Positions 1-4,919 of a DNA stretch of 6,607 nucleotides are shown here, piece by piece. The DNA is from Clostridiales bacterium DTU092 (GTDB lineage: Bacteria; Bacillota; Clostridia; Caldicoprobacterales; Caldicoprobacteraceae). The stretch is from positions 1 to 6,607 of the forward strand of contig LFTM01000035.1 of NCBI GenBank assembly GCA_001513505.1, read 5' to 3'. The stretch's first letter is position 1; each line of letters starts with the position of its first letter. The notes below the pieces were generated by a model that did not search any database, was not told the origin of the DNA, and was given only the letters and a program-made list of their open reading frames with translations. A program made the position numbers and the translations under genes.

Positions 1-607
1 GTTGGATGTATATAAAAAATCCACCGAACCCTGGAAATATATCATGCTGGCTCAACTATTGTTTGGTATAAGACAAGGCGTTCTTGCGTTTCTTATAAAT
101 TTGGTGGTGTTTATAACCACAAAAAAAGAAATCAGCATTGGAAAGCTTGCTCTCCTGGGCTCGTTCATTGCCATACCGACGTTTATTGTTCTTGAAAAAG
201 TATTAAAACCCCGGTATCGAATGTGTTTTTTTACCGGAGGAGCCCTTATGATGTTCCTGTCTATAATTGTTCTGGCTCTAAAGACTAATATACAAACTTT
301 AACCATTTATACTGTTCTAAATACTATTGCACTGCCCTTATTTACTGTTCCTCTTAATTCAGCAGCTTTTAACGTCATTGAAAAAAATCAACACAATACC
401 TACCGGGTTGAGTATATAATACTGCAGGAGATCGGCCTAAATGCAGGCAGACTGCTGGGCACTCTGATCTTTATTATGCTGGCAGATATGCTGGAAAAAC
501 CAAAAATTACTCTGGCATTCCTTTTATTTATTGGTTCTGTTCAATTGTGGACACTCCTTTTTCGCAAAAAAATTGACTTTGATGAAAAAGTCATGGACGA
601 AGCATGA
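1..607 (+). CDS. MFS transporter, C-terminal half (5' truncated by window edge)
   Basis: This is an integral membrane permease of the major facilitator superfamily, as far as the visible part shows; the substrate cannot be told. The reading frame is open to the left edge. The first TTG (position 2) should not be taken as a start, because 201 residues are only half the usual size of about 400. Six hydrophobic segments fit TM7-TM12 of a 12-TM carrier, at about residues 13-39, 46-66, 74-94, 97-119, 145-163 and 168-187 (counted from position 2). Basic loops lie between them, such as KPRYR at 69-73, and the tail after residue 188 is charged and cytoplasmic. A conserved-looking LQEIGLNAGR stretch at 141-150 opens the fifth segment and resembles uncharacterised Bacillus/Clostridia MFS proteins. 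The gene ends in TGA only 3 bases before the end of the convergent URO-D-like gene. Superfamily assignment is fairly sure, function unknown. Confidence 0.75.
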   Translation, partial: LDVYKKSTEPWKYIMLAQLLFGIRQGVLAFLINLVVFITTKKEISIGKLALLGSFIAIPTFIVLEKVLKPRYRMCFFTGGALMMFLSIIVLALKTNIQTLTIYTVLNTIALPLFTVPLNSAAFNVIEKNQHNTYRVEYIILQEIGLNAGRLLGTLIFIMLADMLEKPKITLAFLLFIGSVQLWTLLFRKKIDFDEKVMDEA

Positions 608-610
608 ATT

Positions 611-1609
611 TTATTCAGCGGCTTTTTCTGCATACTCTCTAAATAGCTTGATGTAAATTTTATAGTTATCAAGGGAAACTTCGGGAGGTGTTTGATGATC
701 TACCGATGGGATGTATCCGCCCGACCGCATAACAGGCAATATTCTGTCAAATTCTGCACGCATCTCTTTTTCGCCTTTAGACATGACCATCTTATCATAT
801 CCGCCCATCATGAGGAAATCAGGATACTTCCTGCGAATACTTAAAATATCGACTCCTGCCTGTCTTTCCAGTGGGTATACCCCCTCTATGCCGGCTTCAT
901 TCATCCAGGGTATCATGCTGGTAATATCACCATCGCTGTCAATTAGAACTTTTACTTTAAACTTTTTTATATGGGGAACTATCCTTTGGTAGTAGGGGGT
1001 AAGAAACTCATTAAACATTTTGTATGATAACATGGGACCATGGTTGTATGACATATCCTCTGCAAACCCCACCATATCCGGAACAAGTATGGGGAATAAT
1101 TCTTCAACTACACGGATGTTAAACTCTGTCAAATCGCTGTTCATCCTATGCATTAATCCGGGGTGATCATAAAATGCATAAAAATGACCTTCAATACCGA
1201 AAAGGATTCTTGGAAACCAGAAATAACCATCAAGCCACAGCCTTACAATTATTTCACCTCTGTCATGCTTTTCTTTCAGTTCCAAAGCAGCAGTTTTTAA
1301 GTTATCAATAATAGAATCCGTATACAGATATCTTTTTATCTCTTCATAATCTTCCTCGTTTTTTATTATCGGCGCTCCATGACCATCAGGTCTTGGCAGT
1401 TCAGGAGATATAGCGCTCCCAGATATCAGAAGCATAGGATCCAGATTAAAATATCTTTGGGATTCCTCCAGGGAAAGTCCCGCAGGAAAACCTTCTTTAT
1501 TCCAACGTTCTATGGTTTTATCCCACCATGCAGCCCATTCAACCATCGGAAGCCGGTCACTGACTCTTTCAAAATTTAAAACCTTTAAAAATCTTTCCCT
1601 TGAAGTCAT
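611..1609 (-). CDS. URO-D superfamily protein (uroporphyrinogen decarboxylase / cobamide methyltransferase fold), not HemE
   Basis: This is a soluble 332-residue protein with the TIM-barrel fold shared by uroporphyrinogen decarboxylase and the MtaA/MtbA/CmuA corrinoid methyltransferases. Family-like stretches are MTSRERFLKVLNFE at the N-terminus, FAEDMSYNHGPMLS at 182-195, LIDSDGDIT at 222-230, MMGGYDK at 267-273 and GGYIPSVDHQTPPEVSLDNY at 297-316. The HemE N-terminal RQAGR substrate motif is absent, so it is not a heme enzyme. The protein has no cysteine, so the His-x-Cys...Cys zinc site of MtaA-type methyltransferases cannot form. By position, DSDG (224-227) seems to replace HxCG, and Asp304-His305 lie where the second cysteine would be (my alignment by eye). 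The ATG start follows AAAGGGGAT with 9 bases of spacing. Length is normal for the family. No corrinoid protein or methyltransferase partner is visible nearby. Family is confident; reaction and substrate are unknown. Confidence 0.85.
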   Translation of the reverse strand: MTSRERFLKVLNFERVSDRLPMVEWAAWWDKTIERWNKEGFPAGLSLEESQRYFNLDPMLLISGSAISPELPRPDGHGAPIIKNEEDYEEIKRYLYTDSIIDNLKTAALELKEKHDRGEIIVRLWLDGYFWFPRILFGIEGHFYAFYDHPGLMHRMNSDLTEFNIRVVEELFPILVPDMVGFAEDMSYNHGPMLSYKMFNEFLTPYYQRIVPHIKKFKVKVLIDSDGDITSMIPWMNEAGIEGVYPLERQAGVDILSIRRKYPDFLMMGGYDKMVMSKGEKEMRAEFDRILPVMRSGGYIPSVDHQTPPEVSLDNYKIYIKLFREYAEKAAE

Positions 1610-1645
1610 ATAGCTTATCCCCTTTCTGACATACGCTCCACTTTT

Positions 1646-1674
1646 TATATAATATAACCCAAAAATGGTTGCAA
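1646..1674 (-). promoter_or_regulatory. Candidate promoter of the URO-D-like gene
   Basis: Read on the minus strand, TTGCAA (1674-1669) is followed after 17 bases by TATATA (1651-1646), a sigma-A-like arrangement with four of six matches in each box. The surrounding run TTATATTATATA allows small shifts of the -10 box. It would give a leader of about 30 bases before the ATG at 1609. The match is moderate. Confidence 0.45.
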
Positions 1675-1688
1675 TAGATTGAACATCA

Positions 1689-1717
1689 TTGACTGAGCCG
1701 GTTATAAACTATAAAAT
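1689..1717 (+). promoter_or_regulatory. Promoter of the histidinol-phosphatase gene
   Basis: TTGACT at 1689-1694 and TAAAAT at 1712-1717 are separated by 17 bases, each five of six to the sigma-A consensus. Transcription would start near 1724, giving a leader of about 30 bases, too short for a riboswitch or T-box. Its -35 box lies only 14 bases from the -35 box of the candidate minus-strand promoter, so the two promoters stand back to back. Confidence 0.65.
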
Positions 1718-1740
1718 ACAATTAAATATCACATAACGAA

Positions 1741-1760
1741 AGCAGGGATATTAATTGTTG
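1741..1760 (+). promoter_or_regulatory. Ribosome binding site and tandem TTG start of the histidinol-phosphatase gene
   Basis: AGCAGGGA lies just before two adjacent TTG codons at 1755 and 1758, with 6 and 9 bases respectively between AGGGA and the codon. There is no ATG or GTG between this site and the first metal-binding motif, DYHIH, so initiation must be at a TTG. The sequence does not decide which one; the difference is one residue. Confidence 0.55.
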
Positions 1761-2561
1761 GATTATCATATTCATACCACATACTCACCCGATGGCCAAA
1801 TGTCAATGGAAACCGTATGCGAACGCGCCATTGAAGCTGGTTTAAAAGAAATTGCCTTCACCGACCATATTGATATGGATTGGCCTGACCCGACCATTCC
1901 TCCGTTTGATATAAAAACACTTGATCAATATTTTGAAGATCTCAATAAAATAAAAGAAAAATACGAAGGCTGGCTTACCATTAAAAAAGGAATAGAGCTC
2001 GGCCTTCAACCCCATATTTTAGAACAATGCACCAGCATTATTCAATCCTATCCTTTTGATTTCGTAATCGCGTCTGTTCACCTGGTTAACGGGGTTGACC
2101 CTTATCTGGGCGAGTATTATTCCGGCAGGACCAAAGAAGAGGCCTACCGGCTATACTATCAGGAAATATTGGACCTCATCGGTTCATTTAACGAGTTTGA
2201 CGTTTTAGGTCATCTGGATTACATCAAGCGCTATTCTCCATATCCGGCAGAGGACGATGATCATCTGTTATGCAGTAAACTTGTAGATGATATAATCCTG
2301 ACTCTGGTTAACAAGGGAAAGGGGCTTGAAGTCAATACGTCAGGCTACCGGCACACCTCAAATGCCCCCATGCCTCATATGGATATTATTCGCCGTTACA
2401 GGCAGCTCGGCGGAAATATCATAACCCTTGGATCCGACGCCCACCGGCCTGAACACATAGCATTTGAATTTGACAGAGCTGTTAATGAAATAAAGAAGTC
2501 AGGGATTTCTCACCTGACTGCCTTTACCGGCAGGGTGCCTGAATATGTGCCCATCATCTAA
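1755..2561 (+). CDS. hisK: Histidinol-phosphatase, PHP family
   Basis: This cytoplasmic enzyme hydrolyses L-histidinol phosphate to L-histidinol and phosphate, the penultimate step of histidine biosynthesis. At 268 residues it is a normal full-length HisK/HisJ-type PHP protein, unrelated to the HAD-type HisB phosphatase. Expected metal-site motifs appear in order: DYHIHTTYS at 3-11 (His5, His7), FTDHID at 35-40 (His38), GIELGL at 79-84 (Glu81), ASVHLV at 106-111 (His109), LGHLDYIKRY at 151-160 (His153) and LGSDAHRPEHI at 225-235 (Asp228, His230). All predicted metal ligands are present, so it should be active. It starts with TTG, which may lower its translation. It is a single-gene unit with its own promoter and the hairpin at 2644-2679 as terminator. 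No other his gene is near, as is common for this gene in Firmicutes. A related PHP phosphoesterase acting on another substrate is a less likely alternative. Confidence 0.92.
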   Translation: MLDYHIHTTYSPDGQMSMETVCERAIEAGLKEIAFTDHIDMDWPDPTIPPFDIKTLDQYFEDLNKIKEKYEGWLTIKKGIELGLQPHILEQCTSIIQSYPFDFVIASVHLVNGVDPYLGEYYSGRTKEEAYRLYYQEILDLIGSFNEFDVLGHLDYIKRYSPYPAEDDDHLLCSKLVDDIILTLVNKGKGLEVNTSGYRHTSNAPMPHMDIIRRYRQLGGNIITLGSDAHRPEHIAFEFDRAVNEIKKSGISHLTAFTGRVPEYVPII

Positions 2562-2643
2562 TTATCATCCCATATTTATTATAAAGTATGTCTGACATAA
2601 TTGCATCATATTATTGTTGTACTCTGATCACACTTGATTTCGA

Positions 2644-2679
2644 TAATAAAACCCGTTTATAAACAAACGGGTTTTATTA
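2644..2679. terminator. Bidirectional intrinsic terminator between convergent genes
   Basis: A perfect 15-bp stem (2644-2658 paired with 2665-2679) encloses the 6-base loop ATAAAC. The loop-proximal half is GTTT/AAAC plus a CCC/GGG core; the outer half is AAAA/TTTT-rich, so each strand presents a GC core followed by TTTTATT. It lies 83 bases after the plus-strand histidinol-phosphatase stop and 34 bases after the minus-strand acetyltransferase stop, so it can end both transcripts. Confidence 0.9.
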
Positions 2680-2712
2680 ATCACTGTATTGGGATGACTA
2701 GTTTGTATAATG

Positions 2713-3870
2713 TCAATAATCTTCTATGATATACGGCACTGTAATGCTAAATATTTCATTAAGGATATCCATAACCTTATCATCGCTGCATTCCAGTTTG
2801 CCATGTTTTTTTGCCTGCGATGGTCCTATATAGCCCCATAACAGTTGCGCAAGAGTATTTATAGATACTGTTGACTGGGGAAATCCGTCAGATGGAGTCA
2901 CTTCAACCATTCCGTTCACACTTTTTAGATAAAATACTCCGTCGTTCCATGGAAGTACGTCATCTATCACTTTCAGATACAATTCAAAATCCTTTTGTGT
3001 TTTTAGCCCATTCAAAGCCCGTCTGACATCCACGATTCTTCCCATGACATAAGTCTGCTTATACATTAAACCCCGGGAATCATGCATATCAACATACGTA
3101 ATATCATCTGCCGGTGCATTCCATATAATAGCATCGCTCTGTGAATAATGGCTGGCAACTACCTTCAAAAGTATATCCTTGGCCTCCGGTGCATTATGGA
3201 TAAGCTCACGTATCCTCAATTCTCTGTTTGCAATTGTAAAGAGAACATAACCGGTTGCTTTAGCACCATCAAAAACTATATAGCCAGTGCCATGGTCAAC
3301 ATAAAGGTCACCCAATATGCGTTTCCAATCGTCCTCTCTTCTTATTACATATCCATTATAATCCTGCATGAATTCATGATAGCATTTGTCTAATATATCA
3401 ATATTATCTGAAGATACCGGAATTATATCCCCGGAAATTCTGCCCGGACCGGTAAAAAGCTCATTATTCCCCCGATACGTCAAATGCTCGTAACAAATCT
3501 CCCATCCGTATTTTCTGTAAAAATCATATCGAAACGGTAACAGAATCGAAACCCATTCCTGGCGCTCATGCATTATCTTCAGCGATTGCCGGATTAAAGC
3601 GGCTGCATCGCCTCTTCCACGGTATTGGGGCCACGTTGACATGCCAACCAAATAGGACGTATCCACCTGCCTGTTTCTTATCATGATTTTGTACGGTAAT
3701 AATTGAAGGGCGGAACGTATATTGTCTTTATCATAAGACGCCAATGCATATTGGCTTTTATACCTGTTTTCAAAAAACCATTCAACAAACTCCGGTGAAT
3801 CATCAAAGCAGTATTCCCACAGTTTCTTTACCTGTATCTTATCTTTTTCAGAAGGTATTCTGATATCCAT
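2713..3870 (-). CDS. Eis-like GNAT N-acetyltransferase with C-terminal SCP2-like domain
   Basis: This is a cytoplasmic acetyl-CoA-dependent N-acetyltransferase of the Eis family (COG4552-like). The 385 residues are typical of the three-part architecture: an N-terminal GNAT domain (about 1-150), a second GNAT-like domain (about 150-285) and a C-terminal sterol-carrier-protein-like domain (about 290-385, with SINTLAQLLWGYIG at 336-349). The acetyl-CoA pyrophosphate loop is seen as QYRGRGDA at 82-89. DFYRKYGWE at 116-124 matches the segment that in mycobacterial Eis carries the catalytic tyrosine; Tyr118 is my guess. Family members acetylate amines of aminoglycosides, lysines or polyamines; the substrate here is not known. 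It is the second gene of an operon: AAAGGAG (3882-3876) overlaps the stop of the upstream DUF2156 gene and lies 5 bases before the ATG, so translational coupling is likely. The bidirectional hairpin ends the operon. Family confident, substrate unknown. Confidence 0.88.
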   Translation of the reverse strand: MDIRIPSEKDKIQVKKLWEYCFDDSPEFVEWFFENRYKSQYALASYDKDNIRSALQLLPYKIMIRNRQVDTSYLVGMSTWPQYRGRGDAAALIRQSLKIMHERQEWVSILLPFRYDFYRKYGWEICYEHLTYRGNNELFTGPGRISGDIIPVSSDNIDILDKCYHEFMQDYNGYVIRREDDWKRILGDLYVDHGTGYIVFDGAKATGYVLFTIANRELRIRELIHNAPEAKDILLKVVASHYSQSDAIIWNAPADDITYVDMHDSRGLMYKQTYVMGRIVDVRRALNGLKTQKDFELYLKVIDDVLPWNDGVFYLKSVNGMVEVTPSDGFPQSTVSINTLAQLLWGYIGPSQAKKHGKLECSDDKVMDILNEIFSITVPYIIEDY

Positions 3871-3882
3871 AACTACTCCTTT
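3871..3882 (-). promoter_or_regulatory. Coupling ribosome binding site at the DUF2156 / acetyltransferase junction
   Basis: On the minus strand AAAGGAG runs directly into the TAG stop of the upstream gene, and two bases later the ATG of the acetyltransferase begins (AAAGGAG-TAG-TT-ATG). A ribosome finishing the first gene therefore sits on the initiation site of the second. This fixes the acetyltransferase start and supports co-translation. Confidence 0.75.
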
Positions 3883-4772
3883 GCCGGATATGCAGTATAT
3901 TTTTCGATCATCTTTACAGGATAGTATGACATTTTTGCCTTGCGCAGCCCTGGGATTCCCATATCCTCTTCCCGGTTTATGTATGGAATATGCTCCCAGC
4001 AGTTTTTCGCAAACTGTTGATTTATCATGGCATAAGAACCATGATAATCAGTATTCGCCTTTTCAAAATGGATAAGAGCCATTTCTGGGTTCAATAGATC
4101 TCCAATGGAAAAGGCCTGAATTTTACCGTCAATTCTTAATGCTCCGCCTTTAAGCCCTAACTTATGAAAATTATTAAGGGCTTCCATTATAGCTATCTTT
4201 TCATCCTGCAGACTTTGAGTTATCTCTTTTCCTTCCATCCATTCAATTTCAGCTTTTATACACTCTTCAATGTTACTGTCATCGATGTTCTCATACGTAT
4301 ACTCATAGTTTTTCAGGAATTTATTAATATGATTTCTTTTCCTGTGATATTTCCTTCCTTCCAAATTGACAAGATCATAAGTGCGGTATATATAATCATC
4401 GTTGTTGCGATCGCGTTCATAACGGAAAAACCCGGGCATAGCTTCATCAATCAGCTTTCGCATGGGGTTTGTAACACATTTTACTATAATGGGAAACCCT
4501 TGAGCTTTATAGTACTCCATAACCTTATGGAACACCTGATCCAAAGGACCATCGTCCTTCCCTAACGGAGGAAATATAAAATGAAAACTATCGCCCAGGC
4601 GGCCGATAACACATAAAAAATCATCAATTACAGTAAACCTTAAATTAAATGCATAGCGCCAGATAAACATGTTTGAAAAAGAAAACTCAGAATTTTCATA
4701 ATGCCCCATTGATAAGTAATGATCGATGACAGGTTTATCACTTAGTTCAATTTCTTTAAAATCTATATTCAC
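3873..4772 (-). CDS. DUF2156 protein (phosphatidylglycerol lysyltransferase C-terminal-like domain, COG4866-like)
   Basis: This is a soluble 299-residue stand-alone DUF2156 protein with the GNAT-like fold found in the catalytic domain of MprF/LysX-type aminoacyl-phosphatidylglycerol synthases. It lacks the membrane segments of MprF, so it is not a full lipid aminoacyltransferase. Visible family signatures are the basic stretch LEGRKYHRKRNHINKF at 137-152, FEKAN at 236-240, YAMINQQFA at 247-255, and the C-terminal YINREEDMGIPGLRKAKMSY at 264-283. Its acceptor and donor are not known; the fold is used for aminoacyl transfer from charged tRNA or for acyl transfer from CoA. The start is a GTG at 4772 preceded by AAAGGGG with 8 bases of spacing. 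The gene leads a two-gene operon with the Eis-like acetyltransferase, separated by 2 bases, behind a strong promoter. Family assignment is firm; the biochemical role is inference. Confidence 0.85.
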   Translation of the reverse strand: MNIDFKEIELSDKPVIDHYLSMGHYENSEFSFSNMFIWRYAFNLRFTVIDDFLCVIGRLGDSFHFIFPPLGKDDGPLDQVFHKVMEYYKAQGFPIIVKCVTNPMRKLIDEAMPGFFRYERDRNNDDYIYRTYDLVNLEGRKYHRKRNHINKFLKNYEYTYENIDDSNIEECIKAEIEWMEGKEITQSLQDEKIAIMEALNNFHKLGLKGGALRIDGKIQAFSIGDLLNPEMALIHFEKANTDYHGSYAMINQQFAKNCWEHIPYINREEDMGIPGLRKAKMSYYPVKMIEKYTAYPAKE

Positions 4773-4787
4773 GAACGCTACCCCTTT
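4773..4787 (-). promoter_or_regulatory. Ribosome binding site for the GTG start of the DUF2156 gene
   Basis: AAAGGGG on the minus strand (4787-4781) lies 8 bases before GTG (4772-4770). The predicted protein begins with a typical family N-terminus (MNIDFKEIELSDK), which supports GTG as the real start. Confidence 0.7.
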
Positions 4788-4797
4788 CTCATATTAT

Positions 4798-4825
4798 ATT
4801 ATATAAGACAAAGCTTAAAAGTCAA
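4798..4825 (-). promoter_or_regulatory. Promoter of the DUF2156 / acetyltransferase operon
   Basis: On the minus strand TTGACT (4825-4820) and a consensus TATAAT (4803-4798) are separated by 16 bases. A second TATAAT lies at 4798-4793 but at a poorer spacing. The transcription start would be near 4790, which leaves only about 20 bases before the GTG and so a very short leader. The promoter makes the operon independent of the upstream cyanophycin synthetase gene, although read-through from it remains possible because I see no good terminator in between. Confidence 0.72.
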
Positions 4826-4919
4826 AACAACCAAATTTATGTTTGTTTCCACTATATGCCTAATTATCGGATTTCTTGTGTTTTTTCAAAAGGGGTAACG
4901 AATTGCTGGCTCCTTTTAT
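4826..4919. other. Short intergenic stretch after cphA without a clear terminator
   Basis: Between the cphA stop and the downstream promoter I see only an imperfect inverted repeat on the minus strand, AAAAGGAG and CCCCTTTT about 14 bases apart. It has one mismatch and is followed by GAAAAAAC rather than a T-run, so it is not a convincing intrinsic terminator. No gene or RNA element is recognised here. Confidence 0.4.

Noticed and set aside
611..1609. Annotation as HemE uroporphyrinogen decarboxylase
   Set aside because: The N-terminal RQAGR substrate motif is missing and no heme-pathway gene is adjacent; only the superfamily fold is supported.
2587..2599. Short palindrome TATGTC-T-GACATA, with a related TCTGACATA near 1625
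   Set aside because: Six-base arms and a shared nine-mer are expected by chance in 6.6 kb; there is no second copy or position relative to a promoter that suggests an operator.
2704..2711. TGTATAAT resembling an extended -10 on the plus strand
   Set aside because: No -35 box lies at suitable spacing, it sits just after the terminator and would transcribe only antisense to the acetyltransferase gene.
4164..4565. 133-codon plus-strand open frame antisense to the DUF2156 gene, with a hydrophobic translation
   Set aside because: It lies wholly within a well-supported gene on the other strand, has no recognisable family, and its hydrophobicity follows from the complement of charged AT-rich codons.
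3873..4772. Annotation as MprF lysyl-phosphatidylglycerol synthase
   Set aside because: There are no membrane segments and the length matches only the DUF2156 part, so lipid lysylation cannot be claimed.
4880..4919. Imperfect inverted repeat as terminator of cphA
   Set aside because: The stem has a mismatch, a long loop and no T-run on the minus strand.
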